From contig NZ_VOHQ01000022.1 of NCBI RefSeq assembly GCF_009192765.1, positions 1 through 35,130 of the forward strand: a stretch of DNA of 35,130 nucleotides, given 5' to 3'. Both the position numbers and the translations under genes were made by a program. Numbering within the stretch: position 1 is the first letter of the stretch; each line of letters opens with the position of its first letter. The notes under the pieces were generated by a model. The model was not told the origin of the DNA and searched no databases. It saw only the letters and a list, made by a program, of their open reading frames with translations. Positions 16,658-24,506 of the stretch are shown one piece after another. This DNA comes from Agriterribacter humi (GTDB lineage: Bacteria > Bacteroidota > Bacteroidia > Chitinophagales > Chitinophagaceae).

Positions 16658-17098
16658 ATGCGTTTTGCTTTTACCATATTATTGTTCTTTATAACTGCAA
16701 TTGCACATGCACAATCGGATAGTGTGATTGTAAAAGAAAACCTCATTCGGTTGGAAAATGCTCTGATTGCAAAAAATTACCAGGATATGCAGAAGTTGTT
16801 GCATAATAATGTAAGTTATGGTCACTCCACAGGATGGATACAAACAAAGCAGGATGTTATTGCTGACTGTAAGAGTGGAAAGCTTTCTTATCATAAAATA
16901 GAGAGAAGTAATATGTATGTTGCCGCCATTAGTAAGGATTGGGCAACGGCGAGGTATACTGGAATAATAGAAGCTGTAGGAGAAGGGAAGGATATTAAAG
17001 CTGCTCTGCATGTATTACAGGTTTGGGTAAAAGATAAAAAAGGTAAATGGCAGTTGCTGGCAAGGCAGGCTACCAAATTGCCTGAGCAGGTAAAATAA
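16658..17098 (+). CDS. Secreted NTF2-like (DUF4440/SnoaL-type) protein inside nuo
   Basis: The 146-residue protein from ATG 16658 has a clear signal peptide (residues 1-19, AHA-Q cleavage). The NTF2-like fold shows a helix start (IRLENALIAKNYQDMQKLL), a HNNVSYGHSTG turn, and a beta-sheet end (VLQVWVKDKKGKWQLLARQA) typical of DUF4440. The longer frame from 16607 overlaps nuoE and adds unrelated residues, so I use 16658. It lies 4 bases past nuoE and 39 before nuoF on the same strand, so it is almost surely co-transcribed. It is not a known Complex I subunit, and the predicted periplasmic location means it cannot join the cytosolic NADH module. Substrate or role unknown. Confidence 0.85.
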   Translation: MRFAFTILLFFITAIAHAQSDSVIVKENLIRLENALIAKNYQDMQKLLHNNVSYGHSTGWIQTKQDVIADCKSGKLSYHKIERSNMYVAAISKDWATARYTGIIEAVGEGKDIKAALHVLQVWVKDKKGKWQLLARQATKLPEQVK

Positions 17099-17137
17099 AA
17101 ATTAAGCGTTCTAAACTATAGCATCGCTAATCATAAT

Positions 17138-18487
17138 ATGGGAAGAAAATTATTATTAGAACACGCCGGAGCAGAGGGCATCAGATATTATGACGTCTAT
17201 CGCAAAAAAGGTGGATATGCAAGTGTGGAAAAGGCTTTGAAAATGACGCCCGAAGCGATCGTTGAAGAAGTAAAGAAAAGTGGTTTGCGCGGACGTGGCG
17301 GCGCAGGGTTTCCTACCGGTTTGAAGTGGAGTTTTATCGCCAAACCAGAAGGCGTTCCCCGCCATTTGGTATGCAATGCCGATGAAAGCGAGCCGGGAAC
17401 TTTTAAGGATCGTTACCTGATGGAATTTATTCCGCACCTGCTCATAGAAGGATTGATCGTTAGCTCATTTGCATTGGGCAGCAACACAACTTATATATAT
17501 ATACGTGGCGAATATGCATGGATACCCGATATCCTGGAGCAGGCCATTGCAGAAGCCAAAGCAAATGGCTGGCTGGGTAAAAACATTTTGGGAAGCGGGT
17601 TCGATTGTGAAATATATGTGCAGCGTGGTGCAGGCGCCTATATCTGCGGTGAAGAAACAGCACTGATCGAATCGCTGGAAGGAAAAAGAGGCAATCCCCG
17701 TATCAAGCCTCCCTTTCCCGCAATAAAGGGTGTATGGGACAGACCTACCGTAGTTAACAATGTGGAAACCCTTGCGGCTATTGTGCCTGTTATCAATTTG
17801 GGTGGAGAGGAATATGCAAAGATTGGTGTAGGCCGCTCAACCGGAACCAAGCTTATTTCGGCCTGCGGTAATATCAACAAACCCGGCGTGTATGAAATTG
17901 ATATGACCATTAGCGTGGAGGAATTTATTTTTAGTGATGAATATTGTGGCGGCATAGCCAACAGCAAAAAATTAAAAGCCTGTATCCCGGGCGGGTCTTC
18001 GGTTCCTATTCTTCCGGCTAATTTATTATTAAAGACGGCCAAGGGCGAAACCCGCTACATGAATTACGAAAGCCTGAGCGATGGTGGTTTTGCAACCGGC
18101 AGTATGATGGGAAGCGGTGGTTTTGTAGTGCTGGATGAAGATCAGTGTGTGGTAAAGCATACCTATACCTTAGCCCGTTTTTACCGGCACGAAAGCTGTG
18201 GACAATGCAGCCCCTGCAGGGAAGGCACAGGCTGGATGGAAAAGATTTTAAAGAACATAGATACGGGAAAAGGAAAAATGAGCGATATAGATTTATTGTG
18301 GGATATACAGCGTAAAATTGAGGGCAATACCATTTGTCCGCTGGGCGATGCGGCGGCATGGCCGGTGGCGGCCGCCATACGTCATTTCCGCGATGAATTT
18401 GAATGGCATGTGCGTAATCCCGAAGAATGTTTAAGAAGAAATTATGGATTGGCGCACTATGCAGATGAGAGGGAAGTGGTGGCGTAG
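17138..18487 (+). CDS. nuoF: NADH-quinone oxidoreductase subunit F
   Basis: The 449-residue 51-kDa-type subunit oxidises NADH with bound FMN and passes electrons through [4Fe-4S] cluster N3. GRGGAGFPTG (52-61) is the FMN/NADH-binding glycine-rich loop, and CNADESEPGTFKDR (79-92) and RGAGAYICGEETALIESLEG (163-182) are further FMN/NAD contacts. The cluster ligands are Cys354, Cys357, Cys360 (SCGQCSPCREG) and Cys400 (NTICPLGD). The length is normal. It is followed by an unusually long 217-base gap before nuoG that contains inverted repeats. Confidence 0.97.
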   Translation: MGRKLLLEHAGAEGIRYYDVYRKKGGYASVEKALKMTPEAIVEEVKKSGLRGRGGAGFPTGLKWSFIAKPEGVPRHLVCNADESEPGTFKDRYLMEFIPHLLIEGLIVSSFALGSNTTYIYIRGEYAWIPDILEQAIAEAKANGWLGKNILGSGFDCEIYVQRGAGAYICGEETALIESLEGKRGNPRIKPPFPAIKGVWDRPTVVNNVETLAAIVPVINLGGEEYAKIGVGRSTGTKLISACGNINKPGVYEIDMTISVEEFIFSDEYCGGIANSKKLKACIPGGSSVPILPANLLLKTAKGETRYMNYESLSDGGFATGSMMGSGGFVVLDEDQCVVKHTYTLARFYRHESCGQCSPCREGTGWMEKILKNIDTGKGKMSDIDLLWDIQRKIEGNTICPLGDAAAWPVAAAIRHFRDEFEWHVRNPEECLRRNYGLAHYADEREVVA

Positions 18488-18503
18488 TTTCACACAAAAA
18501 GGA

Positions 18504-18697
18504 TTTCACGCAAAGGAGCCAGGGGTAAGTAAGCCTTGAGCCTAACCTGACAGGTGAAAACTTATCTGAAACTGACTGATATAAGGCTGGGGCTTTTGGT
18601 AAACTTCAATGTTGTTTTAATTAAAAAGGGCATTCATAGAATAGTCAATAACTTATAAAACTTTGCGACTTAGCTTCTTTTGCGGCTTTGCGTGAAA
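18504..18697. repeat. Inverted-repeat element in the nuoF-nuoG gap
   Basis: TTTCACGCAAAG (18504-18515) and its exact reverse complement CTTTGCGTGAAA (18686-18697) bound about 170 bases that have no gene. A further CTTTGCG is at 18661-18667. The element fills nearly the whole gap and ends 7 bases before the nuoG ATG. It has no open reading frame of note, so it is a non-coding repeat, not an insertion sequence. Confidence 0.7.
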
Positions 18698-18704
18698 AAA
18701 AACT

Positions 18705-19820
18705 ATGGCTGAAGAAAAAAAATTATTCAAGGTTACCATTGACAACATAACTGTTGAAGTAGAGCCTGGCACCACCATCCTCAATGCCGCAAGGCAGATT
18801 GGTGGCGAGGTAACGCCGCCTGCTATGTGCTATTACTCCAAATTGAAAGGAAGTGGCGGTAAATGCCGCACCTGCCTGGTAGAAGTAGCCGCGGGCTCAA
18901 CGGCCGATCCAAGACCCATGCCCAAATTAGTAGCATCCTGCAGAACCACCGTAATGGATGGTATGATCGTTAAAAACATTACCAGCGAACGGGTAATGGA
19001 TGCAAGAAAAGGAGTAGTGGAGTTTTTGCTTATCAACCATCCGCTCGATTGTCCTATTTGCGATCAGGCCGGTGAATGTCATCTGCAGGACCTGAGCTAT
19101 GAGCACGGCACAGAAGGCACACGGTTTGAATTTCAAAAAAGGATATTCAAAAAGCACGACCTGGGGCCTTATATCCAGCTTCACATGACAAGGTGCATCC
19201 TTTGTTACCGCTGTGTGTATGTGGCCGATCAGTTAACCAATAAAAGAGTGCATGGTATATTAGACAGGGGTGACCATGCAGAAATTGCTACTTATATTGA
19301 AAAGGCGCTCGATAACGATTTTATAGGTAATGTAATTGATGTTTGCCCCGTAGGTGCTTTAACAGACAGAACATTCCGTTTTAAAAATCGCGTATGGTTT
19401 ACAAAGCCGGTAAATGCACACCGCAATTGCGATAAATGCTGCGGTAAAGTACATGCGTGGTTAAGGGGCGATGAAATACTTAGGGTAACCGCCCGTAAAG
19501 ATCAGTGGGGAGAAGTGGAAGACTGGATTTGTAATGAATGCAGGTTTGAGAAAAAAAATATCAGGGATTGGGAAATTGAAGGTCCTGCTGAAATTAACCG
19601 TCATTCTGTAATATCGCAGGGGCACTACGCAGGAAAAACAGGAACAACAATGCCAACCGAAACTTTTCCAAATATAATGAATGGCAGGCAGCCGAAGCTG
19701 TTGATGGATATACATAGTGTGAGCGAAGTAAACCCTCCGGGTCTTGACCTGGCAGCTATACCCGGTCCCGCTCACTCCGGTGATTTTGAAGGGAAAAAAG
19801 AAATAAGTGATAAGCATTGA
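18705..19820 (+). CDS. nuoG: NADH-quinone oxidoreductase subunit G, short form
   Basis: The 371-residue subunit relays electrons from NuoF towards NuoI. Ligands are visible for N1b [2Fe-2S] (Cys42, Cys54, Cys57, Cys79), N5 (His112, Cys116, Cys119, Cys125) and N4 (Cys164, Cys167, Cys170, Cys214). Further cysteines (Cys242, Cys245, Cys276, Cys279) look like the start of the molybdopterin-type domain with an N7-like cluster, but the protein ends about 90 residues later. Typical proteobacterial NuoG is about 700-900 residues. The C-terminal tail from about 300 is low in complexity. Short NuoG occurs in other Bacteroidota as far as I know, so this is probably native rather than broken. Confidence 0.94.
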   Translation: MAEEKKLFKVTIDNITVEVEPGTTILNAARQIGGEVTPPAMCYYSKLKGSGGKCRTCLVEVAAGSTADPRPMPKLVASCRTTVMDGMIVKNITSERVMDARKGVVEFLLINHPLDCPICDQAGECHLQDLSYEHGTEGTRFEFQKRIFKKHDLGPYIQLHMTRCILCYRCVYVADQLTNKRVHGILDRGDHAEIATYIEKALDNDFIGNVIDVCPVGALTDRTFRFKNRVWFTKPVNAHRNCDKCCGKVHAWLRGDEILRVTARKDQWGEVEDWICNECRFEKKNIRDWEIEGPAEINRHSVISQGHYAGKTGTTMPTETFPNIMNGRQPKLLMDIHSVSEVNPPGLDLAAIPGPAHSGDFEGKKEISDKH

Positions 19821-19915
19821 TTGGCGGGAAGTGAAAGACGAAAAGCAGCAGTGAGCCCTGCAATGCATGTAAAGAAGATTCAACAAATTGATCGAATATC
19901 TGAATATAAAAACTT

Positions 19916-20968
19916 ATGACATTACTCGCTTTTGATTGGGGTTTTGCACTGGAGAAGCTGGTATTAATAGCCATTGTAATTACGGTATCGCTGGTAGTAG
20001 CCATGTATGCAACATATGCCGAACGAAAAGTAGCGGGCTTTATGCAGGACAGGCTCGGGCCTAACCGAGCCGGCCCTTTTGGCTTATTGCAACCTTTGGC
20101 CGACGGGTTAAAATTGTTTTTCAAGGAGGAGATCATCCCCAGTAATTCCAACAAGTTTTTATTTATACTTGGTCCTTGCCTTGCCATGCTTACTGCTATG
20201 ATGACCTCAGCGGTAATACCATGGGGCGGTAAAGTAGAACTGGGTGGACGCATGGTGGATTTACAGGTGGCAGACATCAACATTGGCATCTTATATATTT
20301 TTGGCGTAGTAAGTTTGGGTGTTTATGGTATGATGATCGGGGGCTGGGCAAGCAACAATAAATATTCTTTAATGGCGGCATTGCGTGGGGCCAGCCAGGC
20401 CATTAGCTACGAACTGGCTATGGGACTTTCGCTTATCGCTCTGCTAATGCTTACCGGCTCATTAAGTTTAAGAACCATTACCGAGCAGCAAATCCAGGGT
20501 AACTGGTGGAATATCGTTTACCAGCCGTTAGGCTTTCTGCTGTTTTTTATTTGTGCATTGGCCGAATGTAACCGTGCTCCCTTCGATTTACCTGAAGCGG
20601 AAAGTGAATTGAATATGGGCTATCACCAGGAGTATTCTTCCATGAAACTTGGTTTTTTCCTTTTCTCGGAGTATATCAACATGTTTATCAGTTGCACTAT
20701 AATAGCTACCTTATTTTTGGGAGGATATGATATGCCTTTTGTGGATGAAGCGAAACTATCAGGCATTGCCGCGCTGATTGTAGGGCTGGTGGCATTATTC
20801 GGCAAAACCTTTATACTTATTTTCATATTCATGTGGATAAGATGGACCTTGCCAAGATTCAGATATGACCAGTTGATGAATTTAGGATGGAAGGGATTGA
20901 TTCCGCTGGCATTATTCAATATGGTAATTACCGGGGCTATTGTATTGTTTACTATGAAAGCACATTGA
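19916..20968 (+). CDS. nuoH: NADH-quinone oxidoreductase subunit H
   Basis: The 350-residue membrane subunit (ND1-type) forms the quinone entry chamber and links the peripheral arm to the proton pumps. About eight hydrophobic helices are visible. Signatures include YAERKVAGFMQDRLGPNRAG near residues 38-57, LLQPLADGLKLFFKE, and the acidic loop ECNRAPFDLPEAESELN near 219-235, all typical of NuoH. Its length is normal. A candidate internal promoter lies just downstream, before nuoI. Confidence 0.97.
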   Translation: MTLLAFDWGFALEKLVLIAIVITVSLVVAMYATYAERKVAGFMQDRLGPNRAGPFGLLQPLADGLKLFFKEEIIPSNSNKFLFILGPCLAMLTAMMTSAVIPWGGKVELGGRMVDLQVADINIGILYIFGVVSLGVYGMMIGGWASNNKYSLMAALRGASQAISYELAMGLSLIALLMLTGSLSLRTITEQQIQGNWWNIVYQPLGFLLFFICALAECNRAPFDLPEAESELNMGYHQEYSSMKLGFFLFSEYINMFISCTIIATLFLGGYDMPFVDEAKLSGIAALIVGLVALFGKTFILIFIFMWIRWTLPRFRYDQLMNLGWKGLIPLALFNMVITGAIVLFTMKAH

Positions 20969-20973
20969 ATTAG

Positions 20974-21004
20974 TTGGGTTGTATAGCTGATAAAAATACT
21001 TTTG
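20974..21004 (+). promoter_or_regulatory. Candidate internal promoter upstream of nuoI
   Basis: TTG (20974-20976) and TACTTTTG (20997-21004), an exact TAnnTTTG match, are separated by 20 bases, as in Bacteroidota promoters. It lies in the 81-base nuoH-nuoI gap and would give a leader of about 40 bases, including the AAAGGAG ribosome-binding site at 21038-21044. It could transcribe nuoIJKLMN separately. Confidence 0.5.
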
Positions 21005-21049
21005 TACAACTTTTAAAACTTCCTTACCGGAAGAATCAAAGGAGTAGTT

Positions 21050-21634
21050 ATGGATGCGTTAACACAAAGAGCTAAATTAGTTGACCGGAGGCCAATGAAC
21101 TGGCTTGAGAAGATATACCTGTGGGAGATATTTAAGGGTATGGGTATTACCCTGAAACATTTTTTTAAAAAGAAGGTTACAATACAATATCCTGAAGAAA
21201 AGCGACCTTTTAGCCCGGTATTCAGGGGGTTGCAGGTATTGAACCGCGATGAAGAAGGCCGGGAGAGGTGTACTGCCTGCGGACTTTGTGCAGTAGCATG
21301 CCCTGCGGAAGCCATCACCATGGAAGGGGCCGAGCGTTTGCCCGGCGAGGAGCATCTATACAGGGAAGAAAAATATGCGGCTAAATATGAAATCAATATG
21401 CTGCGCTGTATTTTTTGTGGTTTGTGTGAAGAAGCTTGCCCTAAAGACGCGATATATTTAAGTGAAACTTTTGCGCCTGCCAATTACAGCCGTAAGAGTT
21501 TCATATATGGCAAAGATGATTTGCTGATTCCCGATCCTGCCACGCAGCCGGAGGAATATGCCGCGGCAAAAGGACTTTTGGATAAAAGAAAAAATCATAA
21601 TCCTGATCTGACCAAAACGAACGAATTAAAATAA
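21050..21634 (+). CDS. nuoI: NADH-quinone oxidoreductase subunit I
   Basis: The 194-residue ferredoxin-like subunit has two [4Fe-4S] clusters (N6a, N6b) that feed N2 in NuoB. Ligands are Cys74, Cys77, Cys80, Cys84 (CTACGLCAVACP) and Cys120, Cys123, Cys126, Cys130 (CIFCGLCEEACP); the last Cys of each motif belongs to the opposite cluster, as in all 8Fe ferredoxins. The start at 21050 is supported by AAAGGAG five bases upstream; an internal Met at residue 16 is a weaker option. Its TAA stop overlaps the nuoJ ATG by one base, so translation is likely coupled. Confidence 0.97.
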   Translation: MDALTQRAKLVDRRPMNWLEKIYLWEIFKGMGITLKHFFKKKVTIQYPEEKRPFSPVFRGLQVLNRDEEGRERCTACGLCAVACPAEAITMEGAERLPGEEHLYREEKYAAKYEINMLRCIFCGLCEEACPKDAIYLSETFAPANYSRKSFIYGKDDLLIPDPATQPEEYAAAKGLLDKRKNHNPDLTKTNELK

Positions 21635-22134
21635 TGGGAATAACACAGCTTCTTTTCTGGATCCTTACTATATTAACACTTGGCAGTGCGCTGATGGTTA
21701 TCTTCAGCAAAAATCCCGTTCACAGTATACTGTGGCTGATCGTAACTTTCTTCTCTATTTCGGGGCACTATGTATTGCTGAATGCGCAGTTTCTTGCTAT
21801 CGTAAATATTATTGTTTATGCAGGCGCTATTATGGTGCTTTTTCTTTTTGTGGTGATGCTTATGAACCTTAATATGCCTGCAGCGCCATTGAAAAAGAAG
21901 TGGCTGAAATTTGCAGGTGTATTATCCGGTGGCAGCCTGATGCTGGTATTGATAGCCGCTTTGAAAGATACGGAGAGTATGCGCCGGGAAGTATTGATGC
22001 AAACCGGTGATATTGGACTGATCAATAGTTTGGGAATGGTATTGTTTAAAGATTATATATTGCCATTTGAAATAAGCAGTGTACTTTTTTTAAGCGCTAT
22101 GGTGGGAGCAGTGGTGATAGGGAAGAAAACATAA
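21634..22134 (+). CDS. nuoJ: NADH-quinone oxidoreductase subunit J
   Basis: The 166-residue ND6-type membrane subunit has five hydrophobic helices (roughly residues 4-22, 28-48, 52-76, 90-110 and 142-162). The third holds the conserved AIVNIIVYAGAIMVLFLFVV segment, whose pi-bulge helix couples quinone chemistry to pumping in Complex I. It starts one base inside the nuoI stop codon. The protein ends shortly after the last helix (GKKT). The 84-base gap to nuoK carries tandem 14-base repeats. Confidence 0.95.
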   Translation: MGITQLLFWILTILTLGSALMVIFSKNPVHSILWLIVTFFSISGHYVLLNAQFLAIVNIIVYAGAIMVLFLFVVMLMNLNMPAAPLKKKWLKFAGVLSGGSLMLVLIAALKDTESMRREVLMQTGDIGLINSLGMVLFKDYILPFEISSVLFLSAMVGAVVIGKKT

Positions 22135-22155
22135 AGGCGGACAGACTGTGATGAA

Positions 22156-22210
22156 ACCTGCAACTTGTAACCTGCAACTTATAACCTGAGACCTTGTAAC
22201 CTGTAACGTA
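22156..22210 (+). repeat. Tandem approximately 14-base repeat, nuoJ-nuoK gap
   Basis: Four head-to-tail units occur: ACCTGCAACTTGTA (22156-22169), ACCTGCAACTTATA (22170-22183), ACCTGAGACCTTGTA (22184-22198) and ACCTGTAACGTA (22199-22210). The first two differ at one position and the others are diverged. The array ends 8 bases before the nuoK ATG. Confidence 0.85.
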
Positions 22211-22218
22211 AAACGAAC

Positions 22219-22554
22219 ATGACCATCAATCATTATATATTTTTATCAGTGGCGCTATTCTGCATTGGCATAATAGGTGTACTAACCCGCCGCAATGTGA
22301 TCATTATTTTTATGTGTGTTGAGTTAATGCTGAATGCGGTTAATTTATTGCTGGTGGCCTTTTCAAAAATGCATTACCTGGCGGCTTCCACCTTTGATGC
22401 GGCCACAAAAGCGGGCACAGATGCACAGTTATTCGTATTTTTTATTATGGTAGTAGCGGCGGCCGAAGTAAGTGTTGGACTGGCGATTATTGTGATGATG
22501 TACCGCAATACCCATTCCATAGATGTAAATTTTTTGAACAGACTAAAACACTAA
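22219..22554 (+). CDS. nuoK: NADH-quinone oxidoreductase subunit K
   Basis: The 111-residue ND4L-type membrane subunit has three helices. The two membrane Glu residues used in proton transfer are present: Glu35 ([12 protein letters not shown]) and Glu83 ([12 protein letters not shown]). The loop between helices 2 and 3 ([16 protein letters not shown]) is somewhat longer than in E. coli. The gene lies directly after the tandem repeat and 56 bases before nuoL. Confidence 0.96.
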   Translation: MTINHYIFLSVALFCIGIIGVLTRRNVIIIFMCVELMLNAVNLLLVAFSKMHYLAASTFDAATKAGTDAQLFVFFIMVVAAAEVSVGLAIIVMMYRNTHSIDVNFLNRLKH

Positions 22555-22610
22555 ACGTACAGGATATAAAGTAAGGCTATTCTTAATTTATGTTTTGTAC
22601 CTGATCTGAT

Positions 22611-24503
22611 ATGAGCAAATTAGTTTACCTGGTTCCCCTGTTTCCGCTGGTTGGCTTTCTGATCAACGGGCTGGCGCGCAAAAGTTTGTCCAAATCGCTC
22701 ACCGCCATTATTGGCAGTGGGGTTATACTGGCGTCTTTTATAGTAAGCGTAATATTGTTTTTTAATGTAAAATCCGGGCACACCGGTGTTCTAAAGCTTT
22801 TCGATTTTATTTCTATTGGCTCACTGGAAATACCCTTTGCTTTCCAGGTAGACCAGCTATCATCCATCTTTCTGCTCATCATAACGGGAGTAGGTTTTTT
22901 AATTCATGTATATTCAACCGCCTACATGCATGAAGAAACCTCCGCTCATTATGCCCGGTACTTTTCTTATCTCAATCTCTTCGTGTTTTCCATGTTATTG
23001 CTGGTGCTGGGCGCCAACTATCTTATTATGTTCATAGGTTGGGAAGGTGTGGGATTATGTTCTTACCTGCTCATTGGATACTGGTTTAAGAATACGGATT
23101 TTAACAATGCGGCAAAGAAGGCATTCATAATGAACCGCATTGGTGATTTTGGATTCCTGCTCGCCGTTTTCTGGATGCTGCAGCAGTTCGGCACATTAAA
23201 TTTTGGTGAAATATTTGGCAAGGCCGCCGGTATGAAAATGAACGATATGGCCTTGGTGGGCATAACGCTGTTGCTGTTTCTTGGCGCCGCCGGCAAAAGT
23301 GCACAAATACCTTTATATACCTGGTTGCCCGATGCTATGGCGGGTCCTACCCCGGTATCGGCGCTCATACATGCGGCTACCATGGTTACTGCCGGTATTT
23401 ACATGATAGCAAGAAGTAATATTTTATATACACTCGCACCCACAACGCAGGGCGTGGTTGCTGTAGTTGGACTGGCTACCGCCATCTTTGCGGCTACTAT
23501 AGCATTAAAACAAAATGATATTAAAAAAGTGCTGGCTTATTCTACAGTAAGCCAGCTGGGTTATATGTTTTTGGGATTAGGTGTTGGTGCATATACCGGG
23601 GCCGTATTTCATGTAATGACACATGCTTTTTTTAAGGCGCTGCTTTTCCTTGGAGCAGGTTCGGTTATACATGCCATGCATCATGAGCAGGACATCAGGA
23701 AAATGGGAGGATTAAAAAAATATTTACCCACCACGCACTGGACTTTTCTGGTGGCCTGTATTGCTATTGCAGGCATTCCGCCGCTCAGTGGATTCTTTTC
23801 GAAAGACGAAATTCTGGCTGCGGCATTTTCTGTAAATAAAATATACTGGATTATCGGCGTACTGGGCGCGGTAATGACCGCCTTCTATATGTTCAGGCTA
23901 TATGCTACTACTTTCCTTGGAAAATTCAGGGGAACGCCGGACCAGGAGCATCACCTGCACGAGAGTCCCAAAGCGATGACCTGGCCACTGATCGTTCTTG
24001 CGATCCTTTCTGTTGTAGCCGGGTTTGCGGGCATCCCGACAGTATTGGGCGGCACGCATCAGTTAGCGAATTTTCTTTCACCTGTTTTTGCGGGGTCCGT
24101 TGCTTTGCAGCATGCACCGCACCTGGATCATTCAACGGAATACCTGCTTATGGGCATTTCTGCCGGGGTTGCAGCGCTTACCATTTTATATGCGGTAAGC
24201 AGGTTCAGCAAAAAGCCAGATATGCAGGATGCGGCTGGCTTAGGCAAAGTGCTGGAAAATAAATGGTATGTTGATGAGCTGTACGATGCGGTTGTTGTAA
24301 AACCCTTGCGCCGTATATCCGTACTATTGAACAATGTAGTAGAAAAACTTGGAATAGATGGCATGGTAAATGGCGTGGGCAAACTGGTAAATTATAGCGG
24401 CCGCCAGTTAAGGTTATTGCAAAACGGTCAGGTAGGTGCGTATATTTTAATGATGGTTGTTGCGGCGTTGGTTTTATTCATTATTCAATTGTTTGTACTG
24501 TAA
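22611..24503 (+). CDS. nuoL: NADH-quinone oxidoreductase subunit L
   Basis: The 630-residue distal proton-pump subunit (ND5-type) is related to Mrp antiporters. It has about 16 membrane helices. Key motifs are FIGWEGVGLCSYLLIGYWF with the conserved Glu of helix 5, AAGKSAQIPLYTWLPDAM with the helix 7 Lys, and PTPVSALIHAATMVTAG. The C-terminal part has an amphipathic region (ENKWYVDELYDAVVVKPLRR) consistent with the long lateral helix, and a final hydrophobic segment. Length and spacing (3 bases to nuoM) are normal. Confidence 0.97.
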   Translation: MSKLVYLVPLFPLVGFLINGLARKSLSKSLTAIIGSGVILASFIVSVILFFNVKSGHTGVLKLFDFISIGSLEIPFAFQVDQLSSIFLLIITGVGFLIHVYSTAYMHEETSAHYARYFSYLNLFVFSMLLLVLGANYLIMFIGWEGVGLCSYLLIGYWFKNTDFNNAAKKAFIMNRIGDFGFLLAVFWMLQQFGTLNFGEIFGKAAGMKMNDMALVGITLLLFLGAAGKSAQIPLYTWLPDAMAGPTPVSALIHAATMVTAGIYMIARSNILYTLAPTTQGVVAVVGLATAIFAATIALKQNDIKKVLAYSTVSQLGYMFLGLGVGAYTGAVFHVMTHAFFKALLFLGAGSVIHAMHHEQDIRKMGGLKKYLPTTHWTFLVACIAIAGIPPLSGFFSKDEILAAAFSVNKIYWIIGVLGAVMTAFYMFRLYATTFLGKFRGTPDQEHHLHESPKAMTWPLIVLAILSVVAGFAGIPTVLGGTHQLANFLSPVFAGSVALQHAPHLDHSTEYLLMGISAGVAALTILYAVSRFSKKPDMQDAAGLGKVLENKWYVDELYDAVVVKPLRRISVLLNNVVEKLGIDGMVNGVGKLVNYSGRQLRLLQNGQVGAYILMMVVAALVLFIIQLFVL

Positions 24504-24506
24504 GCT

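Noticed and set aside
18018-18509. 163-codon minus-strand frame over the end of nuoF
   Set aside because: It is antisense to the conserved N3 cluster region of NuoF; its composition (His, Pro, Cys rich) is that of a shadow frame.
18488-18704. Insertion sequence between nuoF and nuoG
   Set aside because: It has inverted ends, but only about 170 bases between them, no transposase frame and no visible target duplication; at most a MITE or REP-type element.
19756-20289. 177-codon minus-strand frame over nuoG/nuoH
   Set aside because: It is antisense to the highly conserved NuoH N terminus and has no family features.
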